Assembly: GCF_001399685.1 (NCBI RefSeq)
Contig: NZ_JTHN01000046.1
Span: 1-64,000 of the forward strand
Direction of reading: 5' to 3'
Source of the DNA: Paenibacillus sp. A3
GTDB lineage: Bacteria; Bacillota; Bacilli; Paenibacillales; NBRC-103111
DNA length: 64,000 nt
Part shown: positions 8,330 through 18,019 of the stretch, in pieces
Numbering within the stretch: the stretch's first letter is position 1
How the letters are laid out: each line of letters begins with the position of its first letter
Notes under the pieces: model-generated
Seen by the model: only the letters and a program-made list of their open reading frames with translations
Database searches by the model: none
What the model was told of the DNA's origin: nothing
Program-made: the position numbers and the translations under genes

Positions 8330-8647
8330 ATGGCTATCGTTAATGTGTCTGACCAATCTTTCTCAACTGAAGTAGAAGGATCCGGTACGGTTCTCGTAGA
8401 CTTTTGGGCTCCTTGGTGTGGACCTTGCAAAATGATTGCTCCCGTGTTGGAGGAGCTGGATACAGAAATCGGCGAAAGCGTGAAAATCGCGAAAGTGAAC
8501 GTGGACGACAACCCGGAGTCCGCTTCCCGTTTCGGCGTAATGAGCATTCCGACGCTGATCGTGTTCAAAGACGGCCAGCCGGTCGATAAAATCGTCGGCT
8601 TCCAGTCCAAAGATGCGCTGAAAAACGTATTGAGCCGCCATCAATAA
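8330..8647 (+). CDS. trxA: Thioredoxin
   Basis: A 105-aa cytoplasmic disulfide reductase. The active site WCGPC has its cysteines at residues 30 and 33, the cis-proline loop is MSIPT, and the conserved DFWAPW and VDDNP segments are in place. An AAAGGAG site precedes the ATG by about 9 nt. It has its own promoter and a perfect terminator, so it is a single-gene unit; uvrC starts after the terminator. Confidence 0.97.
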   Translation: MAIVNVSDQSFSTEVEGSGTVLVDFWAPWCGPCKMIAPVLEELDTEIGESVKIAKVNVDDNPESASRFGVMSIPTLIVFKDGQPVDKIVGFQSKDALKNVLSRHQ

Positions 8648-8672
8648 TTTGGCAGCCTGCGGATCGCGTGAG

Positions 8673-8712
8673 AAAAAGCTCTTTTTCTGCTATGCTGGAA
8701 AAAGAGCTTTTT
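8673..8712 (+). terminator. Intrinsic terminator of trxA
   Basis: Perfect 15-bp stem (AAAAAGCTCTTTTTC and its complement) with a 10-nt loop ending in TTTTT. It ends 25 nt before the uvrC start. Confidence 0.85.
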
Positions 8713-8737
8713 GCCGTTGGGAAAGGGGAGATAGGCG

Positions 8738-10801
8738 TTGACCGAATATGCAGGGGAACCGGATCGCCAGGACCGGAAAAAAATACTGGAAGCGATCAAA
8801 AACAAGCTGTCGCTCGTCCCGGAGCAGCCCGGCTGCTACCTGATGAAGAACCGGGAAGGCACGATCATCTATGTCGGCAAAGCGAAGGTGCTGCGCAACC
8901 GGCTGCGGTCGTATTTTACCGGGAGCCATACGATCAAGACGCAGCTGCTCGTAAACGACATCGTCGATTTCGAGTACATCGTGACGGCCAATAACATGGA
9001 AGCGCTCATTCTGGAGTGCAATCTGATCAAAAAATATTATCCGCGATACAACGTTCTGCTGAAGGACGACAAGTCGTTTCCATACATCAAAATTACGAAC
9101 GAGAAGCATCCCCGGCTGGAAGTGACGCGCCGGGTGCTGAAGGACAAGGCCAAATATTTCGGCCCTTATCCGAACCCGTACGCCGCGGGGGCGACGAAGA
9201 AGCTGCTGGACCGGCTGTATCCGCTCCGCAAATGCAAGACGCTCCCGGACCGCGTATGTCTGTACTATCATCTCGGACAGTGCATCGCGCCCTGTGAGTA
9301 CGAGGTCGAGCAGGAGACGTACGACAAGATGGTACACGAAATCAGCCGGTTTCTCAGCGGCGGGCATAATGAGATCAAGCAGGAGCTTACCCGCAAAATG
9401 CACGAAGCGGCGGAAGAGCTCAACTTCGAACGGGCGAAGGAACTGCGGGACCAGATACAGCATATCGATACCGTCATGGAAAAGCAGAAGATCACGACGA
9501 CGGACACCGTGGATCGCGACGTCTTCGGCTTCGCTGTGGACAAGGGCTGGATGTGCGTACAGATTCTCTATATGCGCCAAGGCAAGCTGATCGAGCGCCA
9601 TGCGTCGTCATTTCCGTACTACGGCGAAGCGTATGACGATTTCCTGACGTTCGTGACGCAATATTACAGCGAGAACCCGGCGCTGCCGAAGGAAGTGTTC
9701 CTCCCGGCATGGACGGAAGGGCAACAGCCCGCGCCAAGCCTGGAAGCGGCGGCAGCCGTCGAGGCACCGGCGATGGAAGACAGGGCGGGGCAAATGGTGG
9801 CTGAAGCCGGAACGGCGTATTCCACGGATGCCGATATGGAGCCGGCCGATGACCCGGCGGAAGCGGACGATCCGGCCGGATCGGGGTCCAAGGCCGATGT
9901 GAAGGAAGCGCTGGAAAGCTGGCTCAAGGTCAAAGTGCATATTCCGCGGCGCGGACTCAAGAAAAATATGGTCGACATGGCCTGTGACAACGCCCGCGTA
10001 TCGCTGGAAGAAAAATTCCGTCTGATTGAGCGCGACGCGGACCGGACGGTCAAAGCGGTTGAAAATCTGGGACAATGGCTTGGCCTCGGAACGGTGCACC
10101 GGATCGAGGCGTTCGACAACTCGAACATTCAAGGGTCGGACCCGGTATCCGCGATGGTCGTATTTACGAACGGCAAGCCGGACCGCAAGGAGTACCGGAA
10201 ATACAAAATCCGTACCGTTCAAGGTCCGGACGATTACGAAACGATGCGGGAAGTGGTGCGCCGCCGGTACGAGCGGGTGCTCAAGGAAGGACTGCAAATG
10301 CCCGACCTGATCGTCATCGACGGTGGGCGGGGGCATATGTCCGCTGCGATCGACGTACTGGAGAACGAGCTCGGGCTTTACATTCCCGTCTGCGGCTTGG
10401 TCAAAGACGCGAAGCACAAAACCGCCCAGCTGCTGATCGGCGATCCGGCCGAAGTCGTCCCGGTGCCGCGCGACAGCCAGGAGTTTTATTTACTCCAGCG
10501 CATTCAAGATGAAGTGCACCGCTTTGCGATCACGTTCCACCGGGAAACCCGCGCCAAGTCGATGACCGTCTCGCAGCTTGACGCGATCCCCGGGATTGGG
10601 GAGAAGCGGCGCAAGGCGCTGCTTAAGCATTTCGGCTCGCTTAAAAAAATAAAAGAGGCCGAAGTCGCAGACTTCAAGCCTCTGGGGATCGGGGAAAAGC
10701 TGGCGGACCAAATTTTATCGGCGTTAAACGGCCGGAATTCGGATTCGTCTCCGGAAGCGGGGGAGCTCCAGGAAGAGATACAGCAGGCGGACGCCGATTA
10801 A
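8738..10801 (+). CDS. uvrC: Excinuclease ABC subunit C
   Basis: A 687-aa dual-incision nuclease of nucleotide excision repair. The GIY-YIG domain is at about 25-105 ([15 protein letters not shown]), a Cys cluster ([13 protein letters not shown]) at 174-186, and the UVR helix that contacts UvrB at 216-250. The RNase H-like domain follows ([18 protein letters not shown] and VIDGGRGH), then two helix-hairpin-helix motifs. The protein is some 90 aa longer than Bacillus UvrC, mainly because of an Ala/Glu/Asp-rich insert at about 327-385. TTG start with GAAAGGGGAG upstream. Its last 128 nt overlap the 3' end of the opposite-strand protease gene. Confidence 0.95.
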   Translation: MTEYAGEPDRQDRKKILEAIKNKLSLVPEQPGCYLMKNREGTIIYVGKAKVLRNRLRSYFTGSHTIKTQLLVNDIVDFEYIVTANNMEALILECNLIKKYYPRYNVLLKDDKSFPYIKITNEKHPRLEVTRRVLKDKAKYFGPYPNPYAAGATKKLLDRLYPLRKCKTLPDRVCLYYHLGQCIAPCEYEVEQETYDKMVHEISRFLSGGHNEIKQELTRKMHEAAEELNFERAKELRDQIQHIDTVMEKQKITTTDTVDRDVFGFAVDKGWMCVQILYMRQGKLIERHASSFPYYGEAYDDFLTFVTQYYSENPALPKEVFLPAWTEGQQPAPSLEAAAAVEAPAMEDRAGQMVAEAGTAYSTDADMEPADDPAEADDPAGSGSKADVKEALESWLKVKVHIPRRGLKKNMVDMACDNARVSLEEKFRLIERDADRTVKAVENLGQWLGLGTVHRIEAFDNSNIQGSDPVSAMVVFTNGKPDRKEYRKYKIRTVQGPDDYETMREVVRRRYERVLKEGLQMPDLIVIDGGRGHMSAAIDVLENELGLYIPVCGLVKDAKHKTAQLLIGDPAEVVPVPRDSQEFYLLQRIQDEVHRFAITFHRETRAKSMTVSQLDAIPGIGEKRRKALLKHFGSLKKIKEAEVADFKPLGIGEKLADQILSALNGRNSDSSPEAGELQEEIQQADAD

Positions 10802-12398
10802 ATCGGCCGTGGAGCCACGCAATAATCCATCCGACCGCTGCGGGAACAAGGAGATACAGCGCTCCGAGGGCAATCTGCAGCGGCTCTCCCGTATACATAA
10901 GCGATAGGCCCATCAGGATGCTGTCCATAGCGGCGTGGGCGAACATAGCGGTCAGGAAGCCGTACCGCAGAAACGCCCATCCGAAAATGAGGCCGAGCAC
11001 CGTTACCTCAATTAGCCGCGTGTACACCGGATAGATCGGGTACTGCGTATGGCTCATGGCCCAGATGACGCTGGGCAGGAGCACGGCCAGCACCCGGCTG
11101 CGGGTCATTCTGAGCACGAGCGCAATGCCAAGCAGCCGGTAGACGGCCTCCTCCGATATCGCGGCAGCCCAAGCCATTAATGGGAATAAGCCCGGTACGC
11201 GCATATTGTAGATGGAGTCCGACGGTTCGCTAACCGCCCATACGTCGAACGCCTCGGAGGCGATGAAGAGCATCACTTGCTGCACGCCAAGGATGAACAA
11301 GCAGATCAAGTAGCCGCGTACCATGGCCGTTCGCGTCTCGCTTCCGAACTGCGGATCGCGCCATACAGGCCATGCATTCCAGCCGCGGTTCAGCCAAAGC
11401 TGCCGGCCGGCCAGGAAGGAAAGGTAAGTCGAGACGGCCATCAGCGTAATGAAAATATTGATAATGATCAAATAGATAGCGGCCTCCGGTTCCGAGGGGC
11501 CGCTTCCGTGCATCGTACGGAAGGCCGGCAGCATATTGAAGTTGTTCGTCAGGTAGATCGCTAAAAACAGCATCGTCAGCACCGCGCCGCGTCCGAAGCG
11601 GACTTCCTTCCGATAACGGATGATGACGATCAGCGCGGCAAACGTCATCATCAGAGACAGCGCCATGCTGATTCTTGTCATCAGGGCCGACCGCTCGTCC
11701 TGGGCTTGCTGCCAGAAGATGAAGCTGTCCGGAGCCGGAAAAGCCGGTTTGAAGGATACGATTTGCCCGCCGGATACGCCGAGCCGCAGCTCAAGCTTCG
11801 CCTCGCCAATTTGTTCCATTTTGCTCACATAGACTAGAGCCCCGTTGCGGTCTCTGCCTTTTTCGTTAGATAGCGTAAACTGCTCCGGTGCGTAGCCCAT
11901 CTCCCGGATGGCTTGCTCCGCCAATCGAGCGGGATCAACTTCGTGCGAGCTTACCGTGTCGCTTTTCGCAATCGGAGATTTGCCACGCTCCCAACTGAAG
12001 ATTTGCAGCGTTTTGTAATTGACGGCGACATAATAAGTTGTTCCGTTCCGCTTGTCGTTAATCTCGACCTCGTAATATTCAAGCGGATATTGGTCGCCGT
12101 AGCGCTTTGCGTATTCGTCGTATAGGTGTTCTTTTTGCAGATAGCCGCTAATCGTCGTGTACGCTTGATACAGCACGTTCGTCTGCGGCTCCGGGGACAG
12201 CTTGAACCTGCTGTGCACAAAGTCGGTCGCCGCCGCAGCCGCTTGCTGTTTGGACACTTCCGGTGCGTTCGTCGGGGCTTGATCCGCCCGCTCCGTGTCT
12301 CGAAAAAAAGGAGAGACGATGATGACGCCAAAGTACAACAGTAGACCGACAACGGCAAGCAACGGCAGGGGAGTTGCGGAATAAAATCGTTTCGGCAT
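10674..12398 (-). CDS. CPBP-family intramembrane metalloprotease
   Basis: A 574-aa membrane protein of the CPBP (Abi/Rce1-like) family. One N-terminal hydrophobic segment is followed by an extracytoplasmic region of about 190 residues (35-225), then six or more membrane helices. The family motifs lie in the last third: EEAVYR (EExxxR), SHTQYP (zinc-ligand His) and HAAMDS. ATG start with AAGGAG 5 nt upstream. The last 43 codons overlap the end of uvrC in antisense and encode a Pro-rich tail ([12 protein letters not shown]), probably an extension past the usual domain end. Substrate unknown. Confidence 0.85.
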   Translation of the reverse strand: MPKRFYSATPLPLLAVVGLLLYFGVIIVSPFFRDTERADQAPTNAPEVSKQQAAAAATDFVHSRFKLSPEPQTNVLYQAYTTISGYLQKEHLYDEYAKRYGDQYPLEYYEVEINDKRNGTTYYVAVNYKTLQIFSWERGKSPIAKSDTVSSHEVDPARLAEQAIREMGYAPEQFTLSNEKGRDRNGALVYVSKMEQIGEAKLELRLGVSGGQIVSFKPAFPAPDSFIFWQQAQDERSALMTRISMALSLMMTFAALIVIIRYRKEVRFGRGAVLTMLFLAIYLTNNFNMLPAFRTMHGSGPSEPEAAIYLIIINIFITLMAVSTYLSFLAGRQLWLNRGWNAWPVWRDPQFGSETRTAMVRGYLICLFILGVQQVMLFIASEAFDVWAVSEPSDSIYNMRVPGLFPLMAWAAAISEEAVYRLLGIALVLRMTRSRVLAVLLPSVIWAMSHTQYPIYPVYTRLIEVTVLGLIFGWAFLRYGFLTAMFAHAAMDSILMGLSLMYTGEPLQIALGALYLLVPAAVGWIIAWLHGRFNRRPPAVSLPGAPPLPETNPNSGRLTPIKFGPPAFPRSPEA

Positions 12399-12587
12399 AA
12401 GGGCTCCTTATCGGATCTGGAATAATAACAGTGTATTCTCTTAAATTAGCATACATGCTCCCGGAAAATCCATCGATATTGCGAGCATGACAGGGGAAAA
12501 ACGCGAAAAGCGAAGCGACATGGTCGTAAGAGCGCTTACATCTCTCCTAACGTTCTGATTCTCGTGCCATTTCCGTCAAAAACAGCT

Positions 12588-12616
12588 TTGTACTTCCGGG
12601 CAAACGGGATTATAAT
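12588..12616 (+). promoter_or_regulatory. SigA promoter of the ktr riboswitch transcript
   Basis: TTGTAC, 17-bp spacer, perfect TATAAT, placed just before the c-di-AMP riboswitch. Confidence 0.7.
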
Positions 12617-12639
12617 TCAATTCATATCAATTGAATAAA

Positions 12640-12757
12640 AGCCGAATTTCTTTACGAAAACGGGGGAACCATGATTTTAGGGGTGAATTCCGCAAGTCCT
12701 TGGGACTTGTGGATAGGGTGCCTGTAAACCCGAATCCGTCAGCTAACCTCGTAGGCT
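12640..12757 (+). promoter_or_regulatory. c-di-AMP riboswitch (ydaO/yuaA class)
   Basis: The conserved blocks appear in order: GGGGGAACCA (12662), GGGGTGAATTCC (12680), a variable hairpin (AAGTCC/GGACTT), TAGGG, then AACCCGAATCCGTCAGC and TAACCTCGTAGGC (12727-12755). These are hallmarks of the ydaO-type aptamer, usually found before K+ transport and cell-wall genes. A terminator hairpin follows, so high c-di-AMP should turn expression off. Confidence 0.93.
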
Positions 12758-12781
12758 TTTTTTGCAGGAACCTTTAAACAC

Positions 12782-12808
12782 GACACTAGGGTTTCCAGTG
12801 TCTTTTTT
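12782..12808 (+). terminator. Riboswitch-controlled terminator
   Basis: GACACT/AGTGTC hairpin followed by six T, between the c-di-AMP aptamer and ktrB. Confidence 0.8.
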
Positions 12809-12839
12809 GTTGCCTGAAACCTGTTAACAGAGGTGTATG

Positions 12840-14192
12840 ATGAAATCCATCGCCAAAAAAATCGAGCTGACGCCGCCGCAAATTTTAGTAATCGGCTTTG
12901 CGGCGATCATTCTGCTCGGAGCCACTCTTCTCTCCTTACCGATCTCCTCGGCAAGCGGACAACCTACGCTCTTTATAGACGCGTTATTCACGGCGACGTC
13001 CGCTACATGCGTAACCGGATTGGTCGTTGTGGACACGGGCAGCCATTATTCCATGTTCGGACAAATTGTCATTATTTCCTTGATCCAGGTCGGGGGCCTA
13101 GGCTTTATGACCATGGCGACGCTGTTTGCTTTCGTGCTCCGAAAGCGTATATCGCTGAAAGAACGGCTCATCTTGCAGGAAGCGATGAACCAAGGGAGTA
13201 TGGAAGGGATCGTCCGCCTGATCCGGCGCGTCCTCGTCTATTCGCTTACGATAGAATTCGTTGCGGCCGTTATTTTCTCCATTCGCTGGTCATTCGATTT
13301 GGGGATAGCCAAAGGCATTTATTTCGGCATATTCCATGCGATCTCATTCTTTAACAACGCCGGCTTCGACTTATTCGGCTCCGTTGTCGCTCCGTTCACG
13401 AGTCTGACAACGTACGCGGACGATTGGATCGTGAATATCGTTTCGATGAGCTTGATCATATTGGGCGGTATAGGTTTCGTCGTCATGTCCGACGTCGTCG
13501 ACTACAAGAAGCATAAGCGATTGTCGCTGCATTCCAAGGTCGTGCTGTCGGCCACCGGCGTTCTGATCGTGGTCGGGGCGATCGTCATCTTTATTTTCGA
13601 GTTTACGAATCAGAGAACGCTGGGCTCGCTGAACTGGTCCGGCAAAATTCTGGCTTCGTTCTTTCAATCCGTCACCCCGCGAACAGCCGGAGCGAACTCG
13701 CTCGATATCGGGGCCATGCGCCAGGCGTCACAGTTTTTCATCATCATCCTGATGTTTATCGGGGCGTCTCCGGGCTCCACGGGCGGCGGGATTAAGACGA
13801 CGACGTTCACGACGCTGATCGGCGCGATGATCGCCATGATCCGCGGGAAAGAGGATATTGTGCTGTTCCATTACCGGCTCGGCAAGGATCGTATCCTTAA
13901 AGCGATTACGCTGACAATGATCGCCTTGTTTCTCGTCATTTTCGTCACGATGCTGCTCACCACGACGGAAAGCCAGTCGTTCCTGAAGCTGCTGTTCGAG
14001 GTAACTTCCGCCTTCGGGACGGTCGGATTAACGATGGGCGTGACGCCGGAACTTTCTTTTTTTGGAAAAATTATGATTTCTCTCACTATGTTTGCCGGAC
14101 GTCTCGGACCGCTTACGCTCGCTTATGCGCTTGGGCCGAAAGCGGAAAAAGAGTTGTACCGATACCCGGAAGGAAAAATTACGATCGGATAG
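12840..14192 (+). CDS. ktrB: KtrB/TrkH-type potassium channel subunit
   Basis: A 450-aa K+ uptake channel with four M1-P-M2 repeats. The pore-loop segments carrying the selectivity Gly residues are readable: TSATCVTGL, FNNAGFDLFG, SVTPRTAGAN and TSAFGTVGLTMG. Together with the KtrA-type RCK protein encoded 13 nt downstream it forms the ATP-gated uptake complex. The ATG at 12840 was preferred over 12837 because of spacing from AGAGG. Transcription runs through the c-di-AMP riboswitch, as for K+ importers in Bacillus. It could be called ktrD. Confidence 0.93.
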   Translation: MKSIAKKIELTPPQILVIGFAAIILLGATLLSLPISSASGQPTLFIDALFTATSATCVTGLVVVDTGSHYSMFGQIVIISLIQVGGLGFMTMATLFAFVLRKRISLKERLILQEAMNQGSMEGIVRLIRRVLVYSLTIEFVAAVIFSIRWSFDLGIAKGIYFGIFHAISFFNNAGFDLFGSVVAPFTSLTTYADDWIVNIVSMSLIILGGIGFVVMSDVVDYKKHKRLSLHSKVVLSATGVLIVVGAIVIFIFEFTNQRTLGSLNWSGKILASFFQSVTPRTAGANSLDIGAMRQASQFFIIILMFIGASPGSTGGGIKTTTFTTLIGAMIAMIRGKEDIVLFHYRLGKDRILKAITLTMIALFLVIFVTMLLTTTESQSFLKLLFEVTSAFGTVGLTMGVTPELSFFGKIMISLTMFAGRLGPLTLAYALGPKAEKELYRYPEGKITIG

Positions 14193-14205
14193 GGGAAGCT
14201 AGCGA

Positions 14206-14868
14206 ATGAAACGTAGTCAGTATGCAGTCATCGGCCTCGGCCGCTTCGGTTCCAGCCTTGCAAAGGAACTGATCAAGCTCGGTTATGAGGTATTGGGCAT
14301 CGACAAGGATGAAGAAGCGGTGGAGGAGATGAGCGACGAGCTGACGCACGTCGTGGTGGCGGACGCTACCGATGAGGATGTTATCCGCTCGCTCGGCATC
14401 CGGAATTTCGATTGCGTCGTCGTTTCTATCGGCGATGACATTCAATCGAGTATTTTAACGGCGATTTTGTTAAAAGATAGCGGTGTAGGCATGGTGGTGG
14501 CCAAGGCGCTGTCCGAGCTGCACGGCAAAGTGCTGCAAAAGATCGGGGTGGACCGCGTTATCTATCCCGAGCGGGATATGGGCATTCGGGTGGCGCACCA
14601 GCTGGTATCGCCCAATCTGCTCGATTACATCGAGCTGTCCAAAGACTATACGATTGCCGAACTTGCGGTACCGCGCAGCTTGAACGGCCGTTCGTTGAAA
14701 GAGCTCGATCCGAGAGCGCGGTACGGCTGCAGTGTCGTTGCTATTAATAAGAAGAGCGGCGTCATCATCGCTCCGACGGCCGAAGACATGGTGGAAGAGC
14801 GCGATGTTATGGTCGTCATCGGTACGAACGAGCAGATCGAGACGTTCGAGAATGAGGTTATCCGGTAA
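14206..14868 (+). CDS. ktrA: KtrA/TrkA-family potassium uptake regulator (RCK)
   Basis: A 220-aa cytoplasmic gating ring subunit. The RCK_N domain starts with the nucleotide-binding GLGRFGSS (10-17) and an acidic residue at the second strand end (GIDKD, about 33); an RCK_C domain fills about 135-220 and is the place where c-di-AMP binds in homologues. Directly downstream of ktrB, so both the mRNA and probably the protein respond to c-di-AMP. Confidence 0.92.
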   Translation: MKRSQYAVIGLGRFGSSLAKELIKLGYEVLGIDKDEEAVEEMSDELTHVVVADATDEDVIRSLGIRNFDCVVVSIGDDIQSSILTAILLKDSGVGMVVAKALSELHGKVLQKIGVDRVIYPERDMGIRVAHQLVSPNLLDYIELSKDYTIAELAVPRSLNGRSLKELDPRARYGCSVVAINKKSGVIIAPTAEDMVEERDVMVVIGTNEQIETFENEVIR

Positions 14869-14922
14869 CAGAGGGCGGTCAACTGCAAGAGGGCCGATTT
14901 ATCGGGAGGCGAAGAGGCACAA

Positions 14923-16158
14923 ATGGAAAATACCGTTATGATCGAACACGTACTCTTTCTTATTATATTTATCCTCCTCATCGGTATGATTTTCGGAAAA
15001 GTGGCGAGCTGGCTTAAACTGCCGGACGTCGCTCTTTTTTTGATCGCGGGCGTTGTCGTTGGCCAAGGGCTGCATCTGGTCAACGAGCCGAGCAGCTCGT
15101 TTATGAACCAGTTTATTTTGACGGCTGGATCGGCGCTTATTCTGTTTGACGGCGGCCGGAATATCAAGTTGTCGGGGCTTCGCAAAGTATGGATCACCGT
15201 ATCGCTGCTCAGTGTGCCCGGAGTTCTGATCACCTGCGCCGTCGTTGCTTTTGCCGCACACTGGCTGCTCGGCATCCCGATGATGTATGCGGTGCTGCTC
15301 GGCGCGATTATCTCTTCGACCGACCCGGCGACGCTCATCTCCGTTTTCAAGCAGGTGCGCATTCGTCAGAAGGTACGGGAAACGGTCGAGAGTGAGTCCG
15401 CCTTCAACGATGCGACCGGCTCGATCCTGACTTTCTCGGTGCTCGGAGCCATCACGGGCGGACAAGCCTTGTCGGTGGGCGCCGGCGTGATCGGGTTTGT
15501 GCAGACTGCCGTGGGCGGCATTGTCGTCGGCTTGCTCGTTGGACTTGTATTGGTTTATGTTACGGCTCACTTCAAGCTCGGCTGGCTGCGGGATTATGCG
15601 ACCATCGCCTTGATCGTAACGGCGCTCGGCGCCTATTGGCTCGGCGACGTGCTGCACGTCAGCGGCTTTATGGCGACCTTCGTGGCCGGACTCATCTGGG
15701 GCAATCACGAGTTGTTCAAGCTGGAGCTGGACGATAAGCTGCACGAAATGGCTCATTTTACCGAAAATATGACGGTACTTATGCGGATGCTCATCTTTAT
15801 TATGCTGGGCAGCCAAGTGAATTTCCGGGTCATCCTCGACCATTTGTGGCCGAGCCTTGCCGTCATAGTCGTCTTTATGCTGATCGCCCGCCCGTTGACT
15901 GTGCTGGCATGCGCGCTTCCCGACCGCAAGGCCGGATGGAAGCGCAACGAGATTGTATTCATGTTCTGGGTGCGTGAAACGGGAGTGATCCCGGCGGCGT
16001 TGTCGGGCATGGTTGTCGGGATGGGCGTGAAGTATGGGGACGTTATCGCGTCGGTCACGTTTCTGGCCGTATTGCTGACCATCCTGCTGCAGGCCGGAAC
16101 GACGGCGTATGTCGCCCGAAGGCTCGGATTGGAGGAGAAGGCGGACGGAGAGACCTGA
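14923..16158 (+). CDS. CPA1-type cation/proton antiporter
   Basis: A 411-aa membrane protein with 11-12 hydrophobic segments. It has the CPA1 signatures STDPATL and SESAFNDATG, whose Asn-Asp pair binds cation and proton. It exchanges Na+ or K+ for H+. No C-terminal RCK domain, so regulation may come from the KtrA-type neighbour or none. It starts 54 nt after ktrA on the same strand and appears to belong to the riboswitch-controlled operon. Cation specificity cannot be read from the sequence. Confidence 0.87.
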   Translation: MENTVMIEHVLFLIIFILLIGMIFGKVASWLKLPDVALFLIAGVVVGQGLHLVNEPSSSFMNQFILTAGSALILFDGGRNIKLSGLRKVWITVSLLSVPGVLITCAVVAFAAHWLLGIPMMYAVLLGAIISSTDPATLISVFKQVRIRQKVRETVESESAFNDATGSILTFSVLGAITGGQALSVGAGVIGFVQTAVGGIVVGLLVGLVLVYVTAHFKLGWLRDYATIALIVTALGAYWLGDVLHVSGFMATFVAGLIWGNHELFKLELDDKLHEMAHFTENMTVLMRMLIFIMLGSQVNFRVILDHLWPSLAVIVVFMLIARPLTVLACALPDRKAGWKRNEIVFMFWVRETGVIPAALSGMVVGMGVKYGDVIASVTFLAVLLTILLQAGTTAYVARRLGLEEKADGET

Positions 16159-16177
16159 CGCTTCGTCTCCCCGGCTT

Positions 16178-17086
16178 TTATAACGTGTATTCGTCCGCAG
16201 TATGGTAATGCCGGACCGCTTGATCGATGAAGCGGCGGATGGACGGTTCAAGAACGGCTTCCTCCGTAAACAGGAGAGAGGTCGTTCTTTTCGTTTGTTC
16301 CAGCTCGGGGATGAAGCGCACGGTCAGCTCGTTGTCTTCGACAAGATTGCGGCGCAAATACGATTCGGGCAAGAGTGTTCCCGTTTTGCAGGTGGATACG
16401 AGCCGGGTAATCGCTTCGAACGAGTCGATCTCCATTTTGACATCCGGATGTACCCCGCAGCGGTGAAACATCTCATCCATCAAGACGCGGTACCATGTAC
16501 CCCGCGAGAACAAGATCATCGGCAGCTCATGCAGATCTTGAATGAACAGCTCCTCCTTGTCGGCGAACGAATGCCCTTCGGGCAGCACAAGACAGAGCGG
16601 GTCGTCGAATAAGGGCACGCAGACGATGGACGGATCTTCGATCATGGAGGCGACGAGACCGATGTCCACGCGTTTTTCTTTGATGAGCGGCACGATCTCG
16701 TGCGTTTTGCCGGTAACGGCCTTGATGTCCGTATTCGGGTATTCGCGGGTATAGATCGTAATCAGGTCGGGCAGTGTCGACTGGAGCGTCGTCAGGCTTG
16801 CTCCGATGACGATACTGGCGGGTTTGACGTTTGTTTTGAACGCCTGCAGCTTCTCGTGCAGCCGGCGCTCCAGCCGTTTTTGCTCCAGGGCGAACTCATA
16901 GCACACCTCTCCGGCGCGGGTCAGCTCCAGCCGCTTGCCTTTGCGGACGAAGAGCTGAATGCCGAGATCCTCCTCCAGCCGCATAATTTTACGCGAGAGT
17001 GCGGGCTGGGAGACGTTGAGCAGCTGCGACGCTTTATTCAAGCTCTGCTGCTCGACTACGGTGGCAAATACGTCGATAAGCTCCAT
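16178..17086 (-). CDS. LysR-family transcriptional regulator divergent from sdhCAB
   Basis: A 302-aa regulator. The winged HTH lies at about 10-50 (LNKASQLLNVSQPALSRKI) and the remainder is a periplasmic-binding-protein-like sensor domain. An upstream ATG at 17107 would add 7 residues but has no ribosome site; AAGGAGG lies 9 nt before the ATG at 17086, so that start is used. It diverges from sdhC with a 261-bp gap, the usual arrangement for a LysR protein and its target. Effector unknown. Confidence 0.9.
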   Translation of the reverse strand: MELIDVFATVVEQQSLNKASQLLNVSQPALSRKIMRLEEDLGIQLFVRKGKRLELTRAGEVCYEFALEQKRLERRLHEKLQAFKTNVKPASIVIGASLTTLQSTLPDLITIYTREYPNTDIKAVTGKTHEIVPLIKEKRVDIGLVASMIEDPSIVCVPLFDDPLCLVLPEGHSFADKEELFIQDLHELPMILFSRGTWYRVLMDEMFHRCGVHPDVKMEIDSFEAITRLVSTCKTGTLLPESYLRRNLVEDNELTVRFIPELEQTKRTTSLLFTEEAVLEPSIRRFIDQAVRHYHTADEYTL

Positions 17087-17149
17087 AGCGGGTATCCTCC
17101 TTTTCATATGTTAATAAGTTATAAGCATATATAAAAAATCAGCACTTCC

Positions 17150-17178
17150 ATTATAAGCGATTCAGGAGTAGTATGGAA
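17150..17178 (-). promoter_or_regulatory. Promoter of the LysR gene
   Basis: Minus strand: TTCCAT, 17 bp, perfect TATAAT. The weak -35 suits regulated transcription. Confidence 0.5.
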
Positions 17179-17260
17179 TGTGTCACTTCTTGTTCACATT
17201 TTTTGCCGCAAACGGTATAAAAGCTTGTCGAAACATCGAAAATAGGCATAGCGTTTTTTG

Positions 17261-17289
17261 TTGACGCTCCCGATATGCGGGAGTACAAT
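17261..17289 (+). promoter_or_regulatory. sdhCAB promoter with palindromic spacer
   Basis: TTGACG and TACAAT are separated by 17 bp that are themselves the inverted repeat CTCCCG-ATATG-CGGGAG. A protein bound there would occupy the polymerase site. Confidence 0.75.
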
Positions 17290-17347
17290 GGTAAATGGTT
17301 TTGACGAAGCGGTGACAAGCCTTAATTTGAGGGGGGAACTAGTTTCA

Positions 17348-18004
17348 ATGTTTAAAAATTCTTACTTTTCGCGGAAGCTGCATTCATTGCTTGGTGTCAT
17401 TCCGGTCGGCTTCTTCCTGATCGAGCACCTGCTGACGAACTACAAGGCGTTCAGCGGCGGACATGCGGCTTTTTTGGATCAAGTGTTCTGGCTGCATGAA
17501 CTGCCGCTCGTGCTGCTGCTGGAAATTGTCGGTATTTGGATTCCGCTCGCCTATCACGCCATCTACGGCTTGTATGTGGCTTATACGGCGCGCAATAACG
17601 TGTCCAACTACGGCTATTTCCGTAACCAAATGTTTTTCTTGCAGCGCGTAACCGGTGTCATTACGTTCTTGTTCGTGGCTTTCCACTTCTTCCAAACGCG
17701 TCTGCAAATCTCGCTCGGAACGGTAGCGCAAGATGCGATAGGCATCCGGATGCACGAGATTGCGAGCAACAACATTTACTTCATTATGTACTGTATTGGC
17801 ATCGTTGCGGCCGTGTTCCACTTTAGCAACGGCATGTGGTCTTTCCTCGTCAGCTGGGGGATTACCGTGGGGCCGCGCGCGCAGCGAGTTTCGACTTACG
17901 TATGGATGGGCGTGTTCGTGGTGATGTCCATCATGTTTATTTTGTCCTTGACGGCATTTTTGAATCCGGATTTCAGTCAACTGCCGAAAATGGCGAAAGG
18001 TTAA
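17348..18004 (+). CDS. sdhC: Succinate dehydrogenase cytochrome b558 subunit
   Basis: A 218-aa membrane anchor of complex II that carries heme and passes electrons to menaquinone. Five hydrophobic segments and the candidate heme-ligand histidines (IEHLL, YHAIYG, AFHFFQ, VFHFSNGMWS) match the Bacillus-type di-heme subunit. The start at 17348 follows GAGGGGGGA by 9 nt; a longer reading to 17258 would begin inside the promoter. First gene of sdhCAB. Confidence 0.94.
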   Translation: MFKNSYFSRKLHSLLGVIPVGFFLIEHLLTNYKAFSGGHAAFLDQVFWLHELPLVLLLEIVGIWIPLAYHAIYGLYVAYTARNNVSNYGYFRNQMFFLQRVTGVITFLFVAFHFFQTRLQISLGTVAQDAIGIRMHEIASNNIYFIMYCIGIVAAVFHFSNGMWSFLVSWGITVGPRAQRVSTYVWMGVFVVMSIMFILSLTAFLNPDFSQLPKMAKG

Positions 18005-18019
18005 GGGGGAGGGACGATC

